This document shows positions 1 to 8,727 of a stretch of DNA of 64,000 nt, piece by piece (the first letter of the stretch is position 1; the number at the start of each line of letters is the position of its first letter). This DNA comes from an uncultured Blautia sp. (GTDB lineage: Bacteria; Bacillota; Clostridia; Lachnospirales; Lachnospiraceae): positions 1 to 64,000 of the forward strand of contig CALCDJ010000084.1 of NCBI GenBank assembly GCA_937900135.1. The letters run 5' to 3'. The notes beneath the pieces were generated by a model, which did not search any database, was not told the DNA's origin, and was given only the letters and a program-made list of their open reading frames with translations. Position numbers and translations under genes: made by a program.

Positions 1-23
1 ATAGGGTGGTTTCATTCGTGTAA

Positions 24-1019
24 TTATGTGCAATAATTTATTGGATTGCTATAAATGACTGGGATTGGTATACCATCAGTGCAATAAAAACAGATATTCT
101 CTATCGGGATACAAAAAATACCGTGGGATTTCTGGTGCTGATGATCGGGGTATTGTGTCTGGTAGGAATTATTTTTACACGGAATATCTGTCGTTGGATG
201 TATCGTCCTATGGAAGAAATCAGTATGCGTATGAAGGAAATTGCCAGAGGAAATTTAAGTACCAGAATTGAGAAACAGTATTCCGGAGAAGATTTCCAGA
301 ATATGACAAGAGGCTTTAATTCTATGGCGCATCACATTCAGGAGTTGATGGAACAGGTGAGAAGCGAGCAGCATGAATTGGAACAGTCGAAGCTTAATGC
401 GCTTCAGAGCCAGATTAAACCACATTTCCTTTATAATACATTGGAATGTATTCATTGGCAGGCGCTTGCCGAAGGAAATCAAGATGTTTCCCGTATGGTA
501 AAGGCTCTTGCAAATTATTACAGACTTTGTTTAAGTCAGGGGCAGGATATTATTACGTTGGGACAGGAGCTTGCCCATACTAAAAATTATCTGATTATAC
601 AAAACATGCGTTATGACGATATTGTGCAGGAAAAAATTCAGGTTTCCCAGGAGTTGGAAGATGTATTGATTCCAAAAATGACGTTGCAGCCGTTAGTGGA
701 AAACGCTATTTATCACGGATTTAAGGTGGAATCAGGACGAAAAGGAATCATAGAAATCCGTGCCTTTGAAAGGGAAAAATGCTGTGTTGTCCAGGTGGCA
801 GATAATGGTGTGGGAATGACTGCAGAGCAGTGTGAGATGCTGAACAGTACCATATCACAGTTGGCTTCTGAGCAGGGATATGGACTTCGCAATGTACATA
901 AACGAATTGAAATTTTGTTTGGGAAGGGCTACGGACTGCATTATTTCCTGCGCCCGGAAGGGGGTGTTCTGGTAGAAATTGTTCTTCCATGTCTTGACAG
1001 AACAAAAAATGGGGGTTGA
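24..1019 (+). CDS. YesM/LytS-type sensor histidine kinase, 5'-truncated or broken
   Basis: C-terminal part of a membrane sensor kinase that would phosphorylate the YesN-type regulator encoded directly downstream. Seen: the tail of an extracellular domain (translated from about 24), one membrane helix (about 126-180), a HAMP region (about 185-290), the His-kinase motif KPHFLYNTLE near 417-446, and HATPase_c boxes VENAIYHGF, DNGVGMT and GYGLRNVHKR. Full YesM kinases are about 580-600 aa with an N-terminal helix and Cache sensor; here the frame is closed by TAA at 21-23, so those parts cannot be read in frame. No ribosome binding site precedes GTG 123 or ATG 141. It is therefore probably a decayed or rearranged gene, or one with a frameshift near position 20. 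The stop overlaps the next gene's leader. Confidence 0.7.
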   Translation, partial: LCAIIYWIAINDWDWYTISAIKTDILYRDTKNTVGFLVLMIGVLCLVGIIFTRNICRWMYRPMEEISMRMKEIARGNLSTRIEKQYSGEDFQNMTRGFNSMAHHIQELMEQVRSEQHELEQSKLNALQSQIKPHFLYNTLECIHWQALAEGNQDVSRMVKALANYYRLCLSQGQDIITLGQELAHTKNYLIIQNMRYDDIVQEKIQVSQELEDVLIPKMTLQPLVENAIYHGFKVESGRKGIIEIRAFEREKCCVVQVADNGVGMTAEQCEMLNSTISQLASEQGYGLRNVHKRIEILFGKGYGLHYFLRPEGGVLVEIVLPCLDRTKNGG

Positions 1020-1021
1020 TT

Positions 1022-2575
1022 ATGTATCGGATTATCATTGTGGATGACGAAAAAATTATCAGAAATGGAATTGCCTGTGTTCTTCCGTGGAAAGAGATGG
1101 GGATTGGAGAGGTTTATACAGCGGCTTCCGGCCTGGAAGCCCTGGAAATTATGGAAGCACATTCTATAGATCTGATGATCACAGATATTCAAATGGCAGA
1201 AATGGATGGACTGACACTGGTGGAAAAAATCAATGAGACCAATCCAGGTATGAGAATTATTGTACTTACAGGGTATGATAACTTTGAATATGTGCAGAAG
1301 TGCTGCAAAATGGAGGTTCATGACTATCTTTTAAAACCGGTGGACGAGGTGGAACTGGAAGATACTATCCGAAAGCAAATAGAAGCTATCAGGAAAAATG
1401 AAGTATCCGCACGAAAACAAAGAGTTCTAAGCAGAGCAAAAGGCATTGAAGAGCAAATGAAAATTGAACATGCCATGCAGAATCTTCTGGAAGATAAGGG
1501 AGAGGAGATTCGGTGGATTTTGGAGGAATACCACATTCAGGAAAATCAACCCATGCAGGCAGCAGTCATTGCTCCCATTGTATATGACTCAGAGAGTTGG
1601 AGCAGACATTATGAACTTCTGAACCTTTCTATCAAGAATACCTGTATTGAAATGTTTGATTTTAACCGAGAGGGTATTACTTTTGAAGATTGTAAAAAGA
1701 ATATCGTTGTGATTCTTTTTAATGGAAATGAATTTGAAGAGAGTATGCAGAGGGTGGAAAATCTCAGCTCATATTTGAAAGAGGAATACGGAATCCGCCA
1801 ACAGGTACTCCTTGGAAGTGAAGTAGAAGGACTGGAACAAATTTACATTTCTTATAACGATGCTTGTTTGCTAAAAAACAGTCCGGATGAAAACAGTGAT
1901 ATCCGTCAGTCTCCAAAATCAGAACTTCGCCTAAAGCTGTTTTATGAAATTTTTCATGAGCTGAAGAAAAGTATTGAGAATAATATGGGAGATTATGAAA
2001 AAGCGAATCGCGCGCTGGAATCTTTTTGTCAGGCGGTGGAAGCTTATAATCTTTCCAATACTCTGATGAAAAAAAGCTGTTTTGAACTGGCTTCAGGTGT
2101 TTATTTCTCCTATCTGCTGACAACGAATGATGGAGCAGATAACCGATTAAATGAATTGGCAGTAGCGATGCAGGGATGCGAAAGAGAAGATGTGGCAGAA
2201 ATTACCAGAAAATTTGTTGCCAGACTTTTGCGGCCGGGAGAAGAGAAGGTACATGAGGTTGTAGCTCAGGCGAAAAGCTATATAAAACAACATTTGGAAG
2301 AAGAAATTTCAGTCACTCAGCTTGCACAGCATTTCTATGTGACTCCAAGTTATTTTTCCAAGTTGTTTAAGAAAAATACAGGAGAAGGATGTAACAATTA
2401 TATTGTAAGAAAAAGAATGGAAAAAGCCCAGTCTCTTCTTGCAAATACAAATATGAAAACAGGGAAGATTGCAGATTTATGCGGATATAAGGATGTTAAT
2501 TATTTCTCATTGGCATTTAAAAAATTTTCCGGGCAATCTCCGCTGGACTATCGGGAAATAGCACAAAAAAATTAA
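1022..2575 (+). CDS. YesN-type response regulator, REC plus AraC HTH
   Basis: Cytoplasmic transcription factor of 517 aa, partner of the upstream YesM-type kinase. An N-terminal receiver domain (about 1-120) has the acidic pair in VDDE, phospho-acceptor D55 in MITDIQM and the conserved K106 in YLLKP. A poorly conserved linker domain follows, then a C-terminal AraC helix-turn-helix (about 415-517; ITQLAQHFYVTPSYFSKLFK-type and CGYKDVNYFSLAFKKFSG). ATG 1022 is chosen over TTG 1016 because GGGGG at 1011-1015 lies 6 nt before it. The gene sits 16 nt before the beta-xylosidase, the likely regulated target. Confidence 0.9.
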   Translation: MYRIIIVDDEKIIRNGIACVLPWKEMGIGEVYTAASGLEALEIMEAHSIDLMITDIQMAEMDGLTLVEKINETNPGMRIIVLTGYDNFEYVQKCCKMEVHDYLLKPVDEVELEDTIRKQIEAIRKNEVSARKQRVLSRAKGIEEQMKIEHAMQNLLEDKGEEIRWILEEYHIQENQPMQAAVIAPIVYDSESWSRHYELLNLSIKNTCIEMFDFNREGITFEDCKKNIVVILFNGNEFEESMQRVENLSSYLKEEYGIRQQVLLGSEVEGLEQIYISYNDACLLKNSPDENSDIRQSPKSELRLKLFYEIFHELKKSIENNMGDYEKANRALESFCQAVEAYNLSNTLMKKSCFELASGVYFSYLLTTNDGADNRLNELAVAMQGCEREDVAEITRKFVARLLRPGEEKVHEVVAQAKSYIKQHLEEEISVTQLAQHFYVTPSYFSKLFKKNTGEGCNNYIVRKRMEKAQSLLANTNMKTGKIADLCGYKDVNYFSLAFKKFSGQSPLDYREIAQKN

Positions 2576-2591
2576 AAAGAGGGATTTTATT

Positions 2592-4535
2592 ATGGCAGAA
2601 TATCATGTAAGTATGCAGGGGTGTGATCAGGCAGAGGGAACCATGGAGCGCCCATTTCGTACCATTTCAAAAGCAGCAGAAATTGCAAGACCGGGAGATC
2701 GTGTGATCGTGCATGAGGGAGAATACCGGGAATGGGTAAAGCCACGATTTGGAGGCAACAGTAATATCTGCAGAATCACATATGAAGCGGCAGATGGAGA
2801 ACATGTGGTGATTAAGGGTTCTGAGAGAATACAGAACTGGGAACTTGTGGAAGGAACCGTGTGGAAAACCGTACTTCCTAATTCTTTTTTTGGGGATTAT
2901 AATCCATACAAAGAAGTATTAGGGGGAGACTGGCTGATTTATCCTGTCAAATATGAGCTTCATACCGGGGATGTGTATTTAAATGGAAAATCATTTTATG
3001 AGGCGGGATCTTTGGAAAAAGTGAAAAATCCTGTGATGCGTATGGAAGGAGAAAATCCGCCATGGACGAAGCATAAAGAACCGCTGCTCCATCCAGAAGA
3101 TTCCGTTTATCAGTGGTATACCTGCTCTGACGAAGAAGTAACTGAAATTTATGCCAATTTCCAGGGAAAAAACCCAAATGAAGAACTTACAGAAATCAAT
3201 GTTCGGAAATGTTGTTTTTACCCGGAGAAAACAGGAAGAAATTATATTACAGTCAAGGGCTTTGAGATGGCGCAGGCTGCCTGTCCGTGGACACCGCCTA
3301 CCGCAGATCAGCCAGGTCTTCTGGGATGTAACTGGAGTAAGGGCTGGATCATTGAAAACAACAGAATTCATGATGGGAAATGCAGTGGCATCAGCATTGG
3401 AAAAGAGGCTTCAACAGGGCATAACCTTTGTACAGAAACTCATAGAAAGCCAGGATATCAGTATCAGATGGAAGCGGTATTTCGCGCTAAACAGATTGGA
3501 TGGAGCAAAGAGACCATCGGCTCTCACATTATCAGAAACAATGTGATCTATGATTGTGGACAGAATGGAATTGTGGGACATATGGGCTGTGTGTTCAGTA
3601 AGATTCATGACAATCACATTTATAATATTGGAGTGAAACATGAATATTTTGGATACGAAATTGCAGGAATCAAGCTTCATGCAGCCATTGATGTGCAGCT
3701 TGTCCATAACAATATCCATAACTGTACCTTAGGAACATGGCTGGACTGGCAGGCACAGGGTACCAGAGTGAGCAGAAATCTGTATTATTCCAATGACAGG
3801 GATTTGATGGTAGAAGTCACTCATGGTCCATATATTGTTGATAACAATATTTTTGCATCTGATTACAATTTCGACAACATTGCGCAGGGAGGACTTTATC
3901 TGAATAATCTCTGCTGTGGAACCATGAGAAGAGAAGCGGTTCTGGATCGTTCCACACCATATCATTTTCCCCATACTACAGAAGTGGCAGGAACTGCTCT
4001 GGTGTATAGTGGAGATGACCGGATTTATCAGAATATTTTCCTGGGAGGCGCACCAACTTATACAGAACAGTCTCTTTATGGAACCGATGGATACAATGGA
4101 CGTCCTACTTCCCTGGAAGAATATGTTCATCAGATTGTTTCGTTGGGAAATGGAGATCATGAACAGTTTGACACCGTAAAACAGCCGGTATATATCAATG
4201 GAAATGCCTATCTGAAAGGCGCTGGCGCCTTTGACCGGGAAAAAGATTATTATATCAGTGACAGTGATCCGGCGATTTCCATTGTGACAGAAGGAGGAAA
4301 AACGTACCTTTTTATAACTGTAGATCAGGGACTTCTGGAAATACCTTCAGAAATCTATAGCACAGAAAAGCTGGGTTCGCCTAGAATTACAGAAGCCCTT
4401 TACGAAAATCCAGATGGGACGCCAATCCTGTTTGACCGGGATTATATTGACAGGAAACGTGGAGAACATCCAATAGCAGGACCCTTTGAGGAGTTACATC
4501 CAGGGGAAAACAGATTCCTGGTATGGGAAGAATAA
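2592..4535 (+). CDS. GH120 beta-xylosidase, right-handed beta-helix
   Basis: Predicted to release D-xylose from xylo-oligosaccharides. The 647-aa protein matches, as I recall the family, Thermoanaerobacterium saccharolyticum XylC (GH120) over its full length: GEYREWVKP, VIKGSERIQNW, LPNSFFG, GDVYLNGKSFYE, PPTADQPGL, NWSKGWIIE, CGQNGIVGH, AGIKLHAAIDVQ. The catalytic pair is present: D385 in LDWQAQGTRVS (nucleophile) and E408 in VEVTHGPY (acid/base), 23 residues apart as in XylC D382/E405. There is no signal peptide, so it is probably intracellular and acts on imported oligosaccharides. It follows the YesN-type regulator by 16 nt with RBS AAGAGGGA. A hairpin follows at 4561-4602. Confidence 0.88.
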   Translation: MAEYHVSMQGCDQAEGTMERPFRTISKAAEIARPGDRVIVHEGEYREWVKPRFGGNSNICRITYEAADGEHVVIKGSERIQNWELVEGTVWKTVLPNSFFGDYNPYKEVLGGDWLIYPVKYELHTGDVYLNGKSFYEAGSLEKVKNPVMRMEGENPPWTKHKEPLLHPEDSVYQWYTCSDEEVTEIYANFQGKNPNEELTEINVRKCCFYPEKTGRNYITVKGFEMAQAACPWTPPTADQPGLLGCNWSKGWIIENNRIHDGKCSGISIGKEASTGHNLCTETHRKPGYQYQMEAVFRAKQIGWSKETIGSHIIRNNVIYDCGQNGIVGHMGCVFSKIHDNHIYNIGVKHEYFGYEIAGIKLHAAIDVQLVHNNIHNCTLGTWLDWQAQGTRVSRNLYYSNDRDLMVEVTHGPYIVDNNIFASDYNFDNIAQGGLYLNNLCCGTMRREAVLDRSTPYHFPHTTEVAGTALVYSGDDRIYQNIFLGGAPTYTEQSLYGTDGYNGRPTSLEEYVHQIVSLGNGDHEQFDTVKQPVYINGNAYLKGAGAFDREKDYYISDSDPAISIVTEGGKTYLFITVDQGLLEIPSEIYSTEKLGSPRITEALYENPDGTPILFDRDYIDRKRGEHPIAGPFEELHPGENRFLVWEE

Positions 4536-4560
4536 AATATTTCATAATCTTTTGCAGTAG

Positions 4561-4602
4561 CCAGGAGCCGGAGGACAGTTTGAACTGATTTCCGGCTCCT
4601 GG
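4561..4602. terminator. Hairpin between convergent genes
   Basis: Perfect 12-bp stem CCAGGAGCCGGA (4561-4572) with TCCGGCTCCTGG (4591-4602). It lies between the stops of the convergent beta-xylosidase and AraC genes. The U-tract is poor on both sides, so termination strength is uncertain. Confidence 0.6.
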
Positions 4603-4618
4603 CAGATTTCTACGTGTT

Positions 4619-5467
4619 TCAGATCCGTTTATATTTTCCAGGGGTAATCCCTTTGTATTTTTTAAAAGTCCGGATAAAATAACTCAGATCATTGAAGCCG
4701 TTTCGATAAGCAATTTCTGTAATGGAATCGTCTGTGGTGGAAAGCTGATAACAAGCCTGTTCAATGCGCTGATGATTGAGATAATCCATAGGAGTCTGGT
4801 GTGTCATTTCAGAAAAGAATCGGCAGAAGTATTTTGGCGACATGGAGACAGAGGCAGAAAGTTGCTGCAGTGTCAGCGGCGAGGCATAATTATGCTCAAT
4901 AAATTCCAGTACCTGCTTCAACTGTAATATTCGCTTATAGTCCCGACGTGTTTTTCTTGCGTCTTCTAAATAGTAATGATTACCAAAAACAAGACCGAAA
5001 AAGTGGTAAAATTGTCCAATCACTATGAGTTCGTACCCTGTGTCTTTTTTCCACATAGAGTCAAAAATACTGTTTAGAGTGTCCATAATTTCAGGGTGTT
5101 TTTTAGTATAATGGTGGTAGATCATGATTTCCTGATGGATGATTTTCTGCATATAACCGGAACAAACAGAATTATGCTTCAAAAAAGCGTTTCCATCAAA
5201 AACAATACATTGATAAACACATTGTTCCGGAATTCCGGAATGAAGGATGCCGCTATGGACAAAAACCACATCTCCTGCTACCGCGGTAAAACTTTTTTCG
5301 TCTAAAGTGACGGTAAGACTGCCCTGAAGGATACGAATTATTTCATATTCTACATGCCAATGGTAGGACATCACATAACGGGGATGACTGGATTCAATAT
5401 GATGAAATTCAAAAGGAAATTCATAAGTACCTCTTGGTCTGTCTTCATTTCTGTCTAAATCGTGCAA
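4619..5467 (-). CDS. AraC family transcriptional regulator with cupin sensor
   Basis: Cytoplasmic sugar-responsive activator of 282 aa. The N-terminal half is an AraC-type cupin (SYHWHVEYEIIRILQGSLTV, then GDVVFVHSGILHSG) that would bind the inducer. The C-terminal 100 residues carry two helix-turn-helices (LTLQQLSASVSMSPKYFCRFF and ITEIAYRNGFNDLSYFIRTFKKY) ending GITPGKYKR. The start is supported by GGGAGG upstream on the minus strand. It is divergent from fucI across 242 nt, so an L-fucose or related 6-deoxysugar inducer is likely, but that is inference from position. Confidence 0.88.
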   Translation of the reverse strand: MHDLDRNEDRPRGTYEFPFEFHHIESSHPRYVMSYHWHVEYEIIRILQGSLTVTLDEKSFTAVAGDVVFVHSGILHSGIPEQCVYQCIVFDGNAFLKHNSVCSGYMQKIIHQEIMIYHHYTKKHPEIMDTLNSIFDSMWKKDTGYELIVIGQFYHFFGLVFGNHYYLEDARKTRRDYKRILQLKQVLEFIEHNYASPLTLQQLSASVSMSPKYFCRFFSEMTHQTPMDYLNHQRIEQACYQLSTTDDSITEIAYRNGFNDLSYFIRTFKKYKGITPGKYKRI

Positions 5468-5709
5468 AAGATCGCCTCCCTCTTTGAAAATTTATAGAAA
5501 TTTAAGGAACTGTGCTGAAAAGGTGAATATTGTCCTATTTTTTGCTATTATAACACAAGTAATTTGGTTTGTGCAATCGTATAATAAAACCATGAGTTGC
5601 GGATAAACTGTGACAGCTTGAGGGAACGGAATCATGTCTGTATGCAGGAGTGTTCGGAGAGAATCATCCGCAAAATTTCTTAAAACAAATTAATGGAGGT
5701 ATTTGAATT
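5468..5709. promoter_or_regulatory. Divergent control region, araC-type gene / fucI
   Basis: 242 nt between the divergent AraC gene and fucI. It contains a TATAAT-like box at 5580-5585 without a matching -35, as expected for an activator-dependent promoter, and another TATTATAAC stretch at about 5546-5554 readable on both strands. A GGAGG ribosome binding site at 5695-5699 serves fucI. No clear inverted repeat was seen. Confidence 0.45.
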
Positions 5710-7503
5710 ATGGCAGAAAGCAGATTAATCGGAAGCTATCCAGTAATCGGTATCAGACCAACTATCGATGGACGTAGAGGCGCTTTGGACGTAAGAGGAT
5801 CTCTGGAAGATCAGACCATGAATATGGCAAAATCTGTAGCAAAATTATTCGAAGACAATTTAAGATATTCCAACGGAGAACCAGTGAAGGTTGTAATTGC
5901 AGATTCTACAATCGGACGTGTTGGTGAAAGTGCTGCCTGTGCAGATAAATTCAGAAGAGAAGGCGTTGATATCACAGTAACAGTTACACCATGCTGGTGC
6001 TATGGTTCTGAAACTATGGATATGGATCCTCAGACCATCAAAGCTGTATGGGGATTCAACGGAACAGAAAGACCAGGAGCAGTTTATCTGGCATCCGTTC
6101 TGGCCACACATGCTCAGAAAGGACTTCCTGCATTCGGTATCTACGGACATGAAGTTTGCGAAGCAGACGATACATCCATTCCGGAAGACGTTACAGAGAA
6201 ACTGTTAAGATTCGGCCGCGCAGCAGTTGCAGCAGCTACCATGAGAGGAAAATCCTACTTACAGATCGGTTCCATCTGCATGGGTATCGGCGGATCCATT
6301 ATTGATTCCGACTTTATCGAGTCCTATTTAGGAATGCGTGTAGAATCTGTTGACGAGGTAGAAATCATCCGTCGTATGACAGAAGGCATCTACGATCACG
6401 CAGAATTTGAAAAAGCACTTGCATGGGCAAAAGAAACCTGCAAGATCGGCTTTGATAAGAACCCGGAAGAACTGCAGATGACAGACGAGAAGAAAGAAGA
6501 GCAGTTTGAATTTGTTGTTAAAATGGCAGTAATCATCAAAGAACTGATGAATGGATGCGACAACTTAGATCCAAAATTCTCTGAAGAAGCAATCGGACAC
6601 AATGCTCTGGCAGCTGGTTTCCAGGGACAGAGACAGTGGACAGACTTCTATCCGAACGGTGACTTTGCAGAGGCAGTTTTAAATACATCCTTTGACTGGA
6701 ACGGAGCAAGAGAACCATACATTCTCGCAACAGAAAATGACGTATTAAACGGTCTTGGTATGATGTTCATGAAACTTCTGACCAATCGTGCGCAGATGTT
6801 TGCTGACGTTCGTACTTACTGGAGCCCGGATGCAGTTAAGAGAGCTACCGGATATGAGCTGGAAGGTGTTGCTAAAGAAAACGGCGGTTTCATTCACCTG
6901 ATTAACTCCGGTGCATGCTGTCTGGATGCAAACGGCGGTGCAAAAGACGAAAACGGCAACGCAGTTATGAAAGAATGGTGGAATGTAACAGAAGAAGACC
7001 AGAAAGCAATCATGGATGCAACTACATGGAATGCAGCAGACAACGGCTACTTCCGTGGCGGCGGATTCTCTTCCAGATTTGAGACAAAAGATGAGATGCC
7101 AGCTACTATGATTCGTCTGAATCTTGTAAAAGGTTTAGGACCGGTTCTTCAGATTGCAGAAGGATGGACAGTTGCTCTGCCAGAAGAAGTATCTGATAAA
7201 TTATGGAAACGTACAGACTATACATGGCCATGTACATGGTTTGCTCCAAGATGCACAGGCGAAGGTGCATTTAAGACAGCTTACGATGTGATGAATAACT
7301 GGGGCGCTAACCACGGTGCAATTTCCTACGGCCATATTGGTGCAGATCTGATTACAATGTGTTCTATGCTGAGAATTCCAGTTTGCATGCACAACGTACC
7401 GGAAGAAAAGATCTTCCGTCCGGCAGCATGGAACGCATTCGGCATGGACAAAGAAGGCGCAGACTTCAGAGCATGCCAGACTTACGGACCACTTTACAAA
7501 TAA
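5710..7503 (+). CDS. fucI: L-fucose isomerase
   Basis: Converts L-fucose to L-fuculose (and D-arabinose to D-ribulose) in the cytoplasm. The 597 aa match E. coli FucI (591 aa) throughout: IRPTIDGRRGALDVR, TVTPCWCYGSETMDMDP, WGFNGTERPGAVYLA, GFQGQRQWTDFYPNGD, FRGGGFSSRF, MNNWGANHGAIS, ACQTYGPLYK. Mn-binding and catalytic residues align: E342 (ATEND), D366 (FADVRTYWSP) and H535 (ANHG), each shifted 5 to 7 from E. coli E337/D361/H528. The gene stands alone between an AraC regulator and a strong terminator. No fuculokinase or fuculose-phosphate aldolase lies next to it; fucU is 20 kb away. Many codons are C-ending (AAC, TTC, ATC), suggesting high expression. Confidence 0.96.
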   Translation: MAESRLIGSYPVIGIRPTIDGRRGALDVRGSLEDQTMNMAKSVAKLFEDNLRYSNGEPVKVVIADSTIGRVGESAACADKFRREGVDITVTVTPCWCYGSETMDMDPQTIKAVWGFNGTERPGAVYLASVLATHAQKGLPAFGIYGHEVCEADDTSIPEDVTEKLLRFGRAAVAAATMRGKSYLQIGSICMGIGGSIIDSDFIESYLGMRVESVDEVEIIRRMTEGIYDHAEFEKALAWAKETCKIGFDKNPEELQMTDEKKEEQFEFVVKMAVIIKELMNGCDNLDPKFSEEAIGHNALAAGFQGQRQWTDFYPNGDFAEAVLNTSFDWNGAREPYILATENDVLNGLGMMFMKLLTNRAQMFADVRTYWSPDAVKRATGYELEGVAKENGGFIHLINSGACCLDANGGAKDENGNAVMKEWWNVTEEDQKAIMDATTWNAADNGYFRGGGFSSRFETKDEMPATMIRLNLVKGLGPVLQIAEGWTVALPEEVSDKLWKRTDYTWPCTWFAPRCTGEGAFKTAYDVMNNWGANHGAISYGHIGADLITMCSMLRIPVCMHNVPEEKIFRPAAWNAFGMDKEGADFRACQTYGPLYK

Positions 7504-7522
7504 TATACATATTCAATTTTAA

Positions 7523-7557
7523 ACACACCCCGGACGATGTTCCGGGGTGTGTTTTTC
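7523..7557 (+). terminator. Intrinsic terminator after fucI
   Basis: Perfect 11-bp stem ACACACCCCGG (7523-7533) with CCGGGGTGTGT (7542-7552), 8-nt loop, followed by a run of T. Confidence 0.92.
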
Positions 7558-7646
7558 CTGTAAACAAAAAATGTTTCGTGAGAATGTGATCAGATACATA
7601 AGGAATTTTCCGTCGAATCCCATCGAAACTTTCCTGAAAAAAGGGA

Positions 7647-7675
7647 TTATCAATTCTTGTAAGGTGTGATAGAAT
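7647..7675 (+). promoter_or_regulatory. Sigma-A-type promoter for the SH3 protein/esterase operon
   Basis: TTATCA at 7647-7652, 17-nt spacer, TAGAAT at 7670-7675. Each box matches consensus in at least four of six bases. The predicted start is about 35 nt before the gene. Confidence 0.55.
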
Positions 7676-7717
7676 GGTAACAGATGGAGTAAGAAAAAGG
7701 AAATAGAAGGGATGATT

Positions 7718-8710
7718 ATGAGAAAATTAAAGGTATTTCTGGCGGTTTTGGTTATTTGTTTGATGGGGACCTGTATGGTAAGAGCCGATGAATCTGGAGA
7801 GCGACCAGATTATTACACAGATTACTATATGATTGTGGAATCCAAAGGTGGTGGAATTGATCTTTATTCCTCCGCATCCAAAGAGGTGCCTAAGATCAAT
7901 GAGGAGCTGATTCCCAATGGAACAGCGCTTCATATTGAAGGCGAAAAGGAAGATAAGGATAAGAGAACATGGGGATATGTGCAGTATCATGGAATGCATG
8001 GGTATGTTCCGTTGGATGACTGTAAGCCGGTACGGCGTTCAGAAGCAATTCGTTCAGAACTGTCAGTGTCCGAAAAAGAAGACGTATCCTATGATGTGGA
8101 GGTTTCCTCCAGAGAAAAAGCTATTTTTCTGTATAACGGACCAGGAGAGAAATTTGATCGGGTTTCCAATGCACAGGAAATCCCCAATGGTGAAAAACTT
8201 TCTATTTCTCAGGAAATTACATCAGAAGATACAGGTAAATGGGGCCTGACAGAATATCAGGGAACCGAAGGATGGGTTGCTCTGGACGAAACAAAAGAAT
8301 GGAAGGAAAAAGAACTTCCGGCAGATATGGTAGAAATGAAATTGGAAGAGAACAAAGTAACACCAACACCTTCCAAAGAACCAGTCCCTTCAGCGACACC
8401 AACACCTTCCAAAGAACCGGTAAATACACCAACACCAGTGCCAACAGTTACTGCTTCGCCAACACCATCTCCAAAGGCAGAAATAACACCTCAGGTGACA
8501 GTAAAAGAAGAAAAGACACTAACCAGGAAACCAACGGAAAAGCCTGAGATAACGAAAGAGGCGGATCAGAAATCCGAAGAAGCCAAAGAAGCTTCCGGTA
8601 AACAGATTTCTTCCTCTGCTTCCTGGTTTGCCAGTCCTTTTGTGTGGATTGGAATTCTAAGCCTTCTGGCGGTGATTCTTTTGCTTATTTATCATTTTAA
8701 GAAAAGATAG
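7718..8710 (+). CDS. Membrane-anchored surface protein with two SH3-like domains
   Basis: Exported 330-aa protein of unknown role. A signal peptide (MRKLKVFLAVLVICLMGTCMV, cleavage near RADES) is followed by two bacterial SH3-like units (about 35-105 and 120-195; each has a GxLYxxx strand, PNGxxLxI and a WGxxxYxGxxGWV/YV end). Next comes a Thr/Pro/Ser-rich linker with a repeated TPTPSKEP block, a charged stretch, and a C-terminal helix (SSASWFASPFVWIGILSLL onward) ending in HFKKR. SH3b domains usually bind peptidoglycan, so it may tether to or sense the wall; that is inference. ATG 7718 is chosen over 7712 because AGAAGG ends at 7710, too close to 7712. The esterase follows by 17 nt. Confidence 0.8.
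   Translation: MRKLKVFLAVLVICLMGTCMVRADESGERPDYYTDYYMIVESKGGGIDLYSSASKEVPKINEELIPNGTALHIEGEKEDKDKRTWGYVQYHGMHGYVPLDDCKPVRRSEAIRSELSVSEKEDVSYDVEVSSREKAIFLYNGPGEKFDRVSNAQEIPNGEKLSISQEITSEDTGKWGLTEYQGTEGWVALDETKEWKEKELPADMVEMKLEENKVTPTPSKEPVPSATPTPSKEPVNTPTPVPTVTASPTPSPKAEITPQVTVKEEKTLTRKPTEKPEITKEADQKSEEAKEASGKQISSSASWFASPFVWIGILSLLAVILLLIYHFKKR
8360..8418 (+). repeat. Direct repeat in Thr/Pro linker
   Basis: Two identical 23-nt copies (8360-8382 and 8396-8418), 36 nt apart, encode TPTPSKEP blocks in the SH3 protein linker. The period is a multiple of three, so copy-number change would alter linker length but not frame. Confidence 0.8.
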
Positions 8711-8727
8711 GAAGGAAATGACATAAG

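Noticed and set aside
8217..8444. Minus-strand Leu/Val-rich frame opposite the Thr/Pro linker
   Set aside because: An artefact of the ACACCAACACC repeats; no start signal.
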